Below are positions 1 to 12,200 of a DNA stretch of 64,000 nucleotides, in pieces; positions within the stretch are counted from its first letter, which is position 1, and every line of letters begins with the position of its first letter. Position numbers and translations under genes: made by a program. The notes beneath the pieces were generated by a model, which ran no database searches, was not told the DNA's origin, and worked only from the letters and a program-made list of their open reading frames with translations. Location: contig JAKCPI010010687.1 of assembly GCA_023213315.1 (NCBI GenBank), positions 1-64,000 of the forward strand, given 5' to 3'. Origin of the DNA: Euborellia annulipes (Eukaryota; Arthropoda; Insecta; Dermaptera; Anisolabididae).

Positions 1-60
1 AACGTAGTAATAATCTGAATCTCTTAAATGTTTTGGAAAATTAATTATAATCAAATTTTT

Positions 61-357
61 TTTTTTTTTTTTTTTTATTAAAAAAAACATTCACACTTTT
101 TTCTCATTCACACTCACACTCACACACTCATTCACACAGTCTTTTCGGCAACTCAGGCCATATAAGGACTTTGGAACGATATCCGTTATTAGATAAATAT
201 ACATATATGGGGTCCAGGGCATTTTTATTTAAGCCATTTGGTATCCAATTGGCTTAAATAAAATCATCGGACTGCCTGGGGTCCGAACCCGCGACGTTTG
301 GTATATGGAGGTTAGCACTGCCTCACCTTCTACGCCATGCCCCGAGGGCTTAATCAA
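61..357 (-). repeat. tRNA-derived SINE, family A (near full length)
   Basis: On the minus strand: a head with pol III A box TGGCGTAGAAGG and B box GGTTCGGACCC, then a body with the inverted pair around AAGCCATTTGG, then a GT/GA-rich tail and a T/A run. The same tail recurs near 5000, 12650, 19100, 46170 and 62960. Confidence 0.75.
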
Positions 358-634
358 ATTTCTTCAATATGGGAACACAAAATCAACAAATTGGCTAGAA
401 ATTAGAGAGCGTCCTTTATGCTGTGTGAACCAGCTTCCTACCTGACTATGGGCTGGGGGTGGGGGCTACGCAGCAGTTGAAAAACGAAGAGAGGTGACTG
501 ACCCTTTAAACAGTCATAAACAGACCCTTTTGTGCTGTTCCCAATCGGTACCCTCGCCTCGCTTGAATATAAGATCCTTCCTTAACATCTTAACACTTGC
601 ATTGCAACAAGAAATATCCCAAATTGGGAATAAA

Positions 635-712
635 CTTGCTCGCCGAAGGCGAGCAAGGGGTCCAGGGGCGCAGCCCCCTGGCTAAGCGGAAAGCCCGCCG
701 AAGGCGGGCTTT
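635..712. other. Three consecutive GC-rich hairpins
   Basis: Perfect 10-bp stem CTTGCTCGCC with GAA loop (635-657), 7-bp stem CCAGGGG (662-681), perfect 10-bp stem AAAGCCCGCC with GAA loop (690-712). They sit in otherwise AT-rich DNA. No gene is evident around them (359-985). Confidence 0.8.
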
Positions 713-984
713 GCGACTAGTAAAAATATAATTCTAAGATAAGTAAATATAAATGAAAAAATAAAATCATTAAGAGGATCGCGATAAAAAAAAATTGTAT
801 AGTCCGCTATCTAATTTGGCTACATTGCTTATTAAGATTAAAGAAATTAAAAGTTTTAAACAAATATATATATTAAAAAGTGATGGCTGTGATGATAACA
901 TTGAGAGGAAAGGCAGAGGCAGGCAAAAAGAAATTATTCTAAATCCTATAACAATTTTCCGGCCCTTGACCTGTGGCTCAAAGA

Positions 985-1125
985 GAAGACAATAGCTTTT
1001 CGCGCAGGGGTCCCGGGTTCGCCTCCCGCTCCAGGCGAGAAAAATTTATTTTATTTGATTCGACTACAAATCATTTTAAAATGGGCTCTAAATGGCTTTA
1101 GATGCCGAAAAAGTACTTAAAAAAA
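985..1125 (+). repeat. tRNA-derived SINE, family B, fragment
   Basis: B-box-like GGGTTCGCCTCCC, then the family-B tail GGCTCTAAATGGCTTT and ATGCCGAAAAAG. Related tails lie at 6720-6815, 8010-8085, 12820-12890, 17110-17495, 17890-17990 and 35960-36030. The following 300 bases (1126-1437) hold a C-rich patch and no gene. Confidence 0.6.
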
Positions 1126-1437
1126 ACAACAATTTTCCGAAAAATTGTTATAGCATTTAAACCCCCCTTCGGCAGGCTTCACCACCTTGCCCCCCTCCCC
1201 CCCATAGCTAGCTCGGGCCGCCTACGGCTGACCCTCGCCTTTTCCTAATTATGAAAAGAAAATTATAATTACTTTTCCAATTCAGTGCCTGCTTGAGAAT
1301 ATATTTATATTCAAAAAATACACAATATTTCTGTATAACATTTCCTAGAGATGAAATATTAATTATTTAGCCCGAATATGAATATTACTACTTTAATTTT
1401 TATAATAAAGATTTTATTTGTTCTATAGAAAATTTTT

Positions 1438-1556
1438 CTCATACTTTGAAAGATCTTTGTTCAGAAATGATAAAATTAGGGAACAATTTTTCTTCATATC
1501 TCGATCAAAGCGAGCTGAGTAGATCATCATAACAAAGAAATCATTCAAAGAATGAG
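1438..1556. repeat. Short hairpin element MITE-S, copy 1
   Basis: About 120 bp. Ends form an inverted pair near CATTCTTTGAA; the core has a hairpin CTCG-ATCAAAG-CGAG followed by CTGAGTAGATCATCAT. Copy 5 (6511) shares extra upstream sequence with this one, so the two come from a larger duplicated unit. Confidence 0.7.
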
Positions 1557-1886
1557 AGAAATCATAACGTTAGGAATTACTAACTCAAAAAGTTATAGGA
1601 ATTTCGTGACCCGAGTATTTTTTCTGGACGTCCATAACTTCATCTTTAAGCATATCAAATTTCGTTTCAAAACAACGGGAAGTTGGTCAAACAGAGCGTG
1701 ACAGACGGATAGACGGACGGGCAGACGGACACTCCGCTATTATAGATATATAGAAGACTATCAAGATAAAACATGTTAAAATATTGTTTGTTTAAAACTA
1801 AAGAATTACATTTTTATGGTGATGTGTGTCAAATTAAAAATTTTTGTCAAAGCGTTTAAAAAATAATTATATTAAATGGTCTATAA

Positions 1887-2884
1887 CAGGGGTTTTTAAA
1901 CTGTGGGCCGCAGACCCCAGGGGTGCTCGAAGTGGTTCCTGGGGGTCTGCGAAACAATTATAGTTAAAAAATTATCTGTATTATATATTTTATATAAAAT
2001 ATACACTAGAGGTAGAATCAGAAATTAAAGAGAGTGCAGCTAAGCGTAATTTCATTTATTTCTCCTCAGAGCTGCATTTAGGTTCTGTTCAGAGCACTAG
2101 GGTGTCATTATCAATATTAATTTCCACATTTCACTTTTACAACAATTGTTGGTTTTATCCTTTTACATATATTATTTATATGTATATTTTTTATATAAGT
2201 AGTAGGTGAAATGTAATATGGTAAATTATATGTGACTGCTCACACCTAGTTTGGCCATTTGAAAATAGCCCTAACAGGACGGAAACGTCAGTTCTGAGGG
2301 GAAATAAATGAAATTACCCTTAGCTTCAGTCTCTTTGATTCCTTATTTTACCTACAACAATACAATCAGCTATAAAAAAAACTTTAAATAATATACACTG
2401 GAATTTCAAAAAATCAAAGCTATTTAATTGAATTTATAAAAGATAAAAAGTAATTGATATTTCATTTAAAATTCGTTTTTTACCCTTTTTATCTCAACAC
2501 CTCAATACTAATAAAATAATTTTTATAAAATAATGAATTAATAAATTTCATTAATATTTTTTTTTTTTAATCTTACTATCAATATTTTTTAAATAACTAT
2601 TTTACAATGGTGGATAAATAAATTCATAGTCATCTCGTGAACAGTCCATTGATATACAAAAATATTATTTTATTATATAGCATTGAAGTGTTTTGTACAG
2701 AAGTGCATAGCAGACTATTTTTACACCTAGTTTACTATTATTGAACCAAAAAGTCAAATATTCATAAATATTAAATCAAGAAATATATACTGATTCAAAA
2801 ATCAAGCTTGAAAGATGACACATAAAATGTTGTTAAAAAAGTTCAATAGGGGGTCCATGAACTACACAAGTGTAAGAAACCCTG
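1887..2884. mobile_element. hAT-like nonautonomous DNA transposon
   Basis: Ends CAGGGGTTTTTAAACTG and its inverted counterpart ending AACCCTG. Flanks GTCTATAA and GTCTATAT match at 7 of 8 positions, the hAT target-duplication size. No transposase is readable. A palindrome (2020-2340) is nested inside. Confidence 0.65.
2020..2340 (+). repeat. Palindromic element nested in the hAT element, with variant hammerhead
   Basis: Arms at about 2020-2115 and 2240-2340 are inverted copies. The right arm carries TTGAAAA (2259-2265) and GAAACGTC (2282-2289), the arrangement of the variant hammerhead at 40760-41370. Confidence 0.55.
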
Positions 2885-3046
2885 GTCTATATTATTTTAA
2901 ACGTGTTTTTTATTTTCTTAAAAAAATAAGAGAGAGTAAAAAGTATATCTACAAATAGTTTAAATTTAAAAATGTAGAAGTTTCTTTAAGCCAATTTGTA
3001 TGATAAAATTAAAGATTATTTCAAAAAAAGAATATAAAATATTTAC

Positions 3047-3298
3047 ATCATTTGCTGCTCGGGTTGGTGTATTTTTATTATTGCCATCCGTAGTTCTTTT
3101 TGGTGTAGATTTTGAATTAGCTAAAGCTGCAGCTTGAGATGCCTCGAAAGCCCAACGATCCTCAAGGCGAGGCTCATAATTAGGTAAAAGCATTTGGAGT
3201 TGTTCAAGTTCTTTAGTTGGGTCATATTGAATTCGTAATGGGGCATATTCAAATCGTCCAAATCTATGCCGTAAATTCTCTACATGTTGTTCAAGTTC
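3047..3298 (-). CDS. ZMYND8: ZMYND8 coding exon 8 (post-PWWP helix)
   Basis: 252 bases in phase 0. Codes [18 protein letters not shown] and later [20 protein letters not shown], matching the family segment after PWWP, then a Ser/Thr/Asn-rich stretch. Donor GTAAAT follows. The next exon is not recognisable in the remaining 3 kb of the window. Confidence 0.87.
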
Positions 3299-6200
3299 CT
3301 AAAAAATAAAAAAAAATAAAAACTTAATAGAGTGGAAAATCGGCTCTCTCTTTATATAATAGATAAATACTATGCAAATGTGCAAAAGGAAATCTATTGT
3401 TTTAAGAATCATGAGTTTATACAACATTAGATAGAATAAGAATAAAAAAGTTTGAATTGCAATTTTAAAATATAAAAAGAATTTAACATAAAATCATTCT
3501 TTGGATAATATTCTTTGTTCAGAAATAATAAAATTAGGGAACAATGTTTCTTCATATGTCGATCAAAGCGAGCTGAGTAGATCATCATTACAAAGTTTTA
3601 TTCAAAGAATGTTGTTATTTACGCTTGTATTCTCAATCAGAGTTGGAACTAAGATTTCCTTCCATTTAATGTGATTATCTCATTGAGAAGTCAAACAATA
3701 GGTTTGTTTAAACCTTACAAGTCAATTATATTTATAAAGAAATTGCATCTCTAATTCAAACAGGGGCCTTATATTAATGAAACATTTTTACTTTATTTGG
3801 GTAAAAAATGCCATCTACTAAAGAGTGGGTAAGATCGCTCCCAAGTGGGCCATTTGGGTTAGCAGGGGGGCAATAAATAAGTGGGGGGCGCATGAGTATT
3901 CATAGAGGAAAAATTATTAGAGTTTACTAAAATTTAAAAGAATAAAAATCAAAGAGAAAAATTTCCTATTTAGAGGACCAACCTCCAGAAAGGAGAGATG
4001 GGCCACAAAAGGTTGGGAACCACAGTACTAAAACAAGTAAACCTTTGTTCAAGGGCCCGGGGGTTGGGGACCACTGCCCTAGTGTATCAAAATATAATAT
4101 TTTTTAGAATCTAAAACTGAGCATATCCTTTGAAATATCTCCTTTGTTCAGAAATGATAAAATTAGGGAACAATTTTTCTTCATATCTCGATCAAAGCGA
4201 GCTGAGTAGATCATCATTACAAAGAATTCATTCAAAGAGCTTGATTATGAATTTATTTGAGCCATTTGGATTCCAAATGGCTTAAATAAATATGCCTAGA
4301 TCCCTAATATATATATACTAACAAATGTTGACTGGCGCACAGCACACAACTTTCTCTTACCTTCGGTAATCGAAAGTTGTGTTCTGTGCTTGTCACACCA
4401 GATTTTGTGTCGACATGTATTTAGTTCCCGACAGTACGGAACATTTAAATTCAGATGTAAAATTTATAAGTATGGGAAAATATTTATATTTTGTTACCAT
4501 GGCAACCATTTCTCCTATCTTCCCTATGAAATACAAGAGTAAAAGTGGTCTTCAGAAGATTTCAATCACAAAATGAGAATATACATTTTTAAAGAGAATC
4601 TAAAAAATAATTGATTTTTGAATTTTAAAAAAAATCGTTGGAGCAAATTTTTGAGAAAATCGAAAAAAAACTGAAAAAGTACATCAGTAAAGTACTAGTA
4701 CTCTTTGGCCGATTTTGATTAAAAGCTTATTTTTCCGTGTCCAGGGGGTGTTTAACTTAAATATAAAATTTCAACCTCGTAGCTCAATTCCTTCATGCTT
4801 AAAATTGAACACACACCCACACACCCACACCACACCCACCCACACACCCACAGACAGACCATGTCGCGAAAACCACTTTTTTGGATTCAGGGGACCTCAA
4901 AACGTGAAGATCCATCAAAATCTCGACATCGAATTTTTGACATGAATCAAATACTTTCTCTCTATATATATATTAACATATATACATAGGTAGAGAAAGT
5001 AAAAAGTCTTATATGGCCTGAGTTTCCAAAAAGACTGTGTATGGGTGTGTGAAAAAAGTGTGAGTGTTAAAAAAAAAAGCTTAATTATATGCCAGAACTG
5101 AGCAATATCTTTGGCAAGTAGTAGTAGTGCAAAAATAAGGATATTCTAATAATAATGTAAGGGTAGTTAACATGGGCGTACCCAGGATCAAATCTAGGGG
5201 GCATGGTCAAATCATGGTCGTCCAGGGGGGGCAGATCATGGTCGTCCAGATTGTGACATAGCTATTTTTATATAGAGGGGTAAAGCCTTCGAATTAAAGG
5301 CCTAAAAACCCTCGAGTCCTAACAAAAAGAATCATTCCCCGTCGCCATCCACCAATTTTGTTTCGTTTCATCACTTTATAAACATTTAATTTTTTTTTTT
5401 TGTTGCCTCTAGGGGGGGCAGCTGCCCCCCCCCTGCCCCTCGCTGGGTACGCCCATGGTAGTTAATGTTGGAGCTTACTAGGGTAAAACTGTGCATTTTC
5501 GGTATACATTCCTTAGTCCGTGCTATTTACTAGTCTACTATAGATTTCATTGGTAATAAACTGGGGAAGGAGGGGGGTTGATTGTTTATATTTTAGATTG
5601 TTTTCATTTAATAATTTTAATTGTATTTAAACATGACTTGAAAATAAAATACAGTACACAAAAAATATTTGACATTAGAAATATAAGTAAAAAAAAAAAA
5701 ACAGTATAAATTTGGAAGTTATGCTTGTTATTATTTATAAATATCTCCTTAAATGTAACCATCTCGTTCATGGAAATTCGCATAAACCTGAGAGAAATAC
5801 ACCACAGTAAATAAAATGGAAATAATTTAATGAAATGTTCCTTGGGGGCCCGGTACCATTTGATCTACGGACCGGTATTGGTCCGCAGACAGAGGGTCGG
5901 GGACCATGTATCAAATTAATAAATTTTTGGGAATTTAAAAGTGAGCTCATTCTTTGATATATCTCCTTTGTTCAGAAATGATAAAATTAGGGAACAATTT
6001 TTCTTCACATCTCGATCAAAGCGAGCTGAGTAGATCATCATGACAAAGAATTCATTCAAAGAATGCAGTATAAGAGCTTAATTATAATTAATTATGCCAG
6101 GGTGGTGAATATCTTTGGCCAGCGAGGTGAATAAAGAACGAAAGTATTCTTTTGCACGACCCTGATATTCACTGGCGTTTATCAGGATTTGGTTAAGGAG

Positions 6201-9200
6201 TAGGATCCGAAATTTTTGGTGTTGGCAAGGGAGAAAAGACTGTGGAGCATTCAATCAAGGAGGGAGGGTAATAATGATTATTATATTTTAGTTCAGGAAT
6301 CAAATCAACATTAATAAAGAACTTTTGTATTATTATTTTAATATTTTTTGTTGTTAATATTTTTTTCTGACCGAAAGGGAGAGCCCCCCCCCCCCCCCCC
6401 CCCCGGGACTGCCAGAGCTGATATTATAATAAAATATTAATTATTTGGCCCGGATATTTGATACGAATATTAATATAATAAAGATTTTATTTTTTTTATA
6501 GAAAAACTTTCTCATACTTTGAAAGATCTTTGTTCAGAAATGATAAAATTAGGGAACAATTTTTCTTCATATCTCGATCAAAGCGAGCTGAGTAGATCAT
6601 CAAAGAATAACAAAGAAATCATTCAAAGAATGAGAGGTCTTTGACCTAGGGCTCAGAGCTAGAGCATTGGCTTCTGATACCAAAGGTCAAGGGTTCGCAT
6701 CCCATTTTATGCGACAAAAATTTATTTCAATTGAATTGGCTACCAATCCAATTGAAATAAATAGAGTCACGGTCTAAATAGCCTTCGATGCCGAAAAAAC
6801 CTTAAATGAAATTAATAAAAAAAATTAATAAGAGTACAATAATTAGATATTAAATTAGGAAAATTATTTCAAATTAATTGTTTAATCAGAATTGGCAAAT
6901 TTCATTCTTTCAAGGCAAAGAATCAAATTTTTGAACAAGTCAGTCTTAAGAAATATATGACTAAACTATGGCCTCTTAGTATTTGAGCCTATATTAAATA
7001 GAATTAAAATACCAACTACACCAAGAAGAAGGAAAATCAAACTAATATTAGGTAATAAAAGAGGGGAGGGGGTAATTTTTTTATTTATAGTCAGCGGAAT
7101 TTGAAAATAATCAATTGGTCGAGCCAATGCAAAAATAGGGAGTAAGTAACACGGAGGCATGGAAAAATACTGTTTTCACACTGGTCTTTTGTTAAGGGCC
7201 AGATTTCCAAAATATATATTGAACATGGCTAAGGGACAAGGGCGGATCCAGAGGTGTTTCTCGGGGGGGGGGGGGTAATCTGGTGTGACTGGTCGCACAA
7301 CACACAATTTTTTCTTAATTTCAGTAATTTAAAGGCGCATTTTGTACTTGGGTTTGCCAGAATATAAATACAAATCAAATTTTTAAGTATTACTTTTTAA
7401 AATTTTACATTAAAAGTAAATTTTTTTCCGAAAAAAAGTATTTTTTTCAAGTCTCGGGGGGGGGGGGGGGTAATTACCCCCTTTACCCCTCCCCCCCTTG
7501 TATCCGCCCTTGCTAAGGGATAGATTTAAGACTTTGGCCTGGAGATTGTCAACAAAATATTTGCTTTAGTATTAAGGTTAGTTTAAAAATATCAAATATT
7601 TTTTTTACCTCTATACATGAATCAAGATTATTTTTTTTTCCTTTTCGAAACGATTGAGGCATTGTTTTGCTATAGAGAAAACATTCCTTAATTGGGACCC
7701 AAGCTCGATCATGTGCTCCAAAAAACCGGACATCCACAAGTTGATCCTTAGTTCTCATAGCTTTGGCAGGCCAGAAAGGGAATCCTTTGAGTTTTGCCCA
7801 TACCAGCATGTGTGGTTTGCGCTGAAAGAAAAAGAAAAATGATATATAAAATAATAAAAAATTACATGTATATGAATATAGGCAAATGCTCTTTTCACCA
7901 GGGGCTGATTAAAGGGGGGCGATCGCCCCCCCCCCCCCCGAGAAGAAATTCAAAATGTAATAAAAACTAGTAATCTAAAGAAATTATTATTTCCGCTCTT
8001 TAATTTCAATTGAATTTGTTACCAATCAATTTAAATAAATAGGAAAGGGGTCTAAATGACCATAGATGCCGACAAAGTCCTTAAATAAAAAAAAAAAAAC
8101 GTCCCCCCCTCCCCCCCACCCCGACAAACTTGCATTAATCCGCCCCTGCTTTTCACACATATCAAAAAAACACTATATCAGTTTATTCCCTAAGCAAAAA
8201 CATTAACTTTTAACATCTGAAATCAGCGTTAATTCATTTTAACACCTCCTTGCCCCAAATTGCTATTCTATAAGCAAAAACTTTAACGACAAAGCGTTAA
8301 CATTTAGTCAATAGTGTTAAAAATTAACGACATGTCCAGGAGGTGCCTTTAATAATTTAACGCCGTATTTAATGTATAAAAATGGCGTCTTTAACCGCAC
8401 CCCACCAGACAGACGGGAAAAATTGGAAGGGGATCAAAAGGAAGAAAAAACTGACACGATTTGAAGAAAAATATATAAATATGTATAACAAAAAGGAGAG
8501 AAAGTAAAAAGTAAGGTTATGAATTAGACAGCTTTGAGATAAAAGCAACATGTTAACGTCGCTGTTAAAACTTGGTTTGGAGAATAGCATTTTTTAACTC
8601 TAGTGTGTCAGTCAGATAGGTCTCCTAAATTGAGAATAACAAATCAAGTTAGTAATGGGCATGCGCGAGAAATTATCGAGGGGATTAGGCCGGCCATTCA
8701 CGATCGCTCCAAATGGATGTCACCCATTCACTACTCGATATTCATTTGTTTTCCCCACTCACGGTCAGTTTTTGGAGTGACATCGCTCCATTTTGGACGG
8801 ATGGAGCGATCGTGAATGGCCGGCCTTAAAAACACGAACAAGCAGAAAACATAGCTATCTTCATATGGTGCTATAAAAAGTTAAATGTTAACGTCGCTGT
8901 TAATATTTTTTTTTAGAGAATAGCATTTTTTAACGCTTATGTGTTATTACTTTACTTTTTAACACCCAATTTAAAATCTAACGTCTGTTTTTAGAGAATA
9001 GACCTGTATAGTGGTAAAAATTTAAATTAATAATTTCTCATTCTTTGAAATATCTTCTGTGTTCAGAAACAATAAAATTAGGGAACAAGTTTTCTTCATA
9101 TATCGATCAAAGCGAGCTGAGTAGATCATCATTACAAAGAATTCATTCAAAGAATGAGTACAAGAATGTGGCCTGGGTATTTTAATTCAAAATTAATCTT

Positions 9201-12200
9201 GAAATCCGGGATCAACATTATTTTTACTTTCTCTTATCCTATATATGAAATATATAGAGACAAAGTATTGGATTTTTTTGGTATAGAATATTATATAATC
9301 TTTATACTTACACAAATCTCAATAAACCAGGAATCCTTTCGCGTGTGTGCATTCAGATAACAATCAGGACAATTTTCTATTTCAGCCATTTCTTGCATGC
9401 ATATTTTGACGAGTTGTTTGGCAACACTGGTTAATTTAGATTGGCCTGTAAAAGAAATAATAAATTATACTCTATATCAGAGGGGTTCTTAACCTATGGG
9501 TCATGGCTTATGCAAAGGTTCACATTAATAATATTAACTTATTAAGCTACTATTTTTTTGTTTATTGAAATCTATTATACATTTCCATGTATTTTATAAT
9601 ATTCAAAAAAAATTTATATAAATTATTTTTGATTAAAATTCATATCATCATGTGCTTTCTTTGTTACTCTTGAAATGAATCTGTATTCATGCCGTGAGTA
9701 ACAATAAACAAAAAATTCATTATAGGCCTATATATAAAATTCTTATTTTATAAAAAAAATAAATTAGTATCAATGTGGGATGATATTTTTATTTATTGAT
9801 TCATACGTTTATTCAGACCATTTACAAAATTAGTGATCAATAAAAAAGCATTTAACATTTTTTATTCTCCACAATTCTAATCTAGAGTCGGCGCGTTAGT
9901 CGCCAGTTTCGAAGAAAGCTCAAGGACAATTTGTTTTTGTGTATACCCACAGTTGGCATCAAATGATCAGTGTTGATAAAATAGTGAGTTCTCTTGGCAT
10001 TAGTACGTACTGACAATACAAGTGATTAATAAATACATATAAACTTTGAAATAAAACAACAAATATCAAAATAAATTAGACCAAGATTATTATTATGCTT
10101 CATTTCGTCTTAATAAATGAAAATAAAAAAAAAAATTATAAAATTTAAGCGCCTATAACAATGACATCATTTAGGGACCGGCAAGGAAAGAATTTTAATT
10201 ATCTACATTCTCCGAATAGCGTCCAAGGGTATCAAAGTATGCTTTTAAAACAAACATAGCATCTAAAAGAAGTTTGGATGGCACAAGATACTTTTCTCTC
10301 CCTCAAAAAAAGATATTGTACAAATAAATTAAATGACTCACTTGTGTTGAAGATTACGCAATTGTGTAAAATCCACCTGGTGTCAGCATAAAATGCTTCC
10401 GTTGAGCCATACATTCGCTTACGAATATTCTTTTCAAGAAGTCCTAGATCCATTGGATGTACCACATATTCGTAGTAACTGGGCACTTCCACTGGGTCAA
10501 CGCCTTTCCAAAATGGTTGAGACTAAAATAAAATAAAATAGAGCAAAGAAATTAAAAATATCCAAACAATGAGTATCCTTAATTATTAATAACAAGTGTA
10601 TCTTAATATATTTTGGACAAAATCTATCTTAAAAGATAATAGCTAGGTTATATATAATTTCCAAAAATAATAAATACACCTTAGTGTATTTTTTAAAGAT
10701 AAAACAATTTCATTTTATTTTCATCTTCTATTATCTCTTAAGACGAACATATCCTTTATTCGATTTATTTTATATAAATATGGGCTGACCATATTGACAA
10801 AAACAGTACATTGTAATGTCAAAAACGGGACGGTATTATAAAATGAAGAGTTGAGAATTAGAAGGGGCCTATGGATAATTTTTTTGTACGCCATTTACGT
10901 CTTTATGCATAATATACATAAATGACTCACTTGTGTGTAACAATTATTCTGTAGTGACAGAACCGATACAAACAATTATTCTGTAGTGACAGAACCGATA
11001 CAAAAATTAGACGTAGAGGGATGTATTTCGCGTTTTGCCTAACTTACGGGAAATAAATAATACGTGGTTCAGTTTTCTACAAAAATTATAGTTTGCTAAA
11101 AACGACAAAATTGACATTTTTATTAAAACGACGGTACGGCCGAGAAATAGGAAAAAAATGGGTATATATTAATGTTCAAAAAGTCAACAAGTGCATTACA
11201 AATTCCATTTTAATATGATAAAACAAAAGGGAAAATGCAATGGACTGAATGGACCAATTGTCAATGTATACTTTATTTTACTCATAAAATTAGACATATG
11301 TTAGGTTAACCCTTTTCTAAATACTTTTAAGTTTAATTAAGTCTTTTTTCGGGTAATTATCTATTTTTGAATTCTAAACGTAATATTTTCAGATTTGTTA
11401 ATCATCTTCTTTAAATATCGTTCCCGTAGTTATAAATCAAGTTCAATACCCTCTCATTGTTAAAAGAAATGAAAGTTGAGTGAAAATAACATGAATTTGT
11501 CATGCGAAAAATTACACAATAAATTAAAAGGTAGTACAGAGTAGAAGACGTATTTAAAGATTTATTTTCAAATAATTTAAATCATTTTGATAAAAATAAA
11601 TATGGAATTATGACATTATTTGTTTGAGGTCCCTTTAGAGCAGTTTTGGCAAATTGTTTTATGTTCCCCAAATTATTTGGCGGGACATTAATATAGAGTA
11701 AAGGGTTAAATGATTTAATAATAATAATAATGTGCTTTTTATAATTTTTTTTTTAATGAATTTAATTTTCATGTTTAACACAAATAAATGAGAATATTGA
11801 TCTTTAATTTCAAAATATCATAATCTATGAATTTAATAAAATCATTAGGGTATGATAAAAAATTTGTTAGCATATCATTATGTGATTTTGCGACAAAACA
11901 CGTGCAATTCTATCGATAGTTATGTTTTTTGAAATGTTGATATTATCTAAACAAGCTAGCGAGATGGCTTTTGTTTAATTCCCGAAGGGAAGGGCTGGCT
12001 GGCTGGCTTGGCTGGTTGTCGAACGACGAATCGTTGGGGAGTGCGCTGTTGCCGGGAATATATGGATGAAATCTGGCAACGGCGCACGCGAGAGCGAGAG
12101 CGAGAGAGAACGAGAGAAAGCCAAAGCGGAATGAAACAGAGAAAGAGAAGGAGAAAGCAGCTGAGCAGATGTGAGTGAAGCTGGCCTGCCCGGAAATGTC

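Noticed and set aside
6641..6710. A tRNA-Gln-like gene
   Set aside because: Boxes A and B and a CTG loop are present, but no acceptor stem forms and a SINE tail follows.
10941..11004. A CRISPR-like array
   Set aside because: Only two adjacent identical units with no spacers, in an animal intron.
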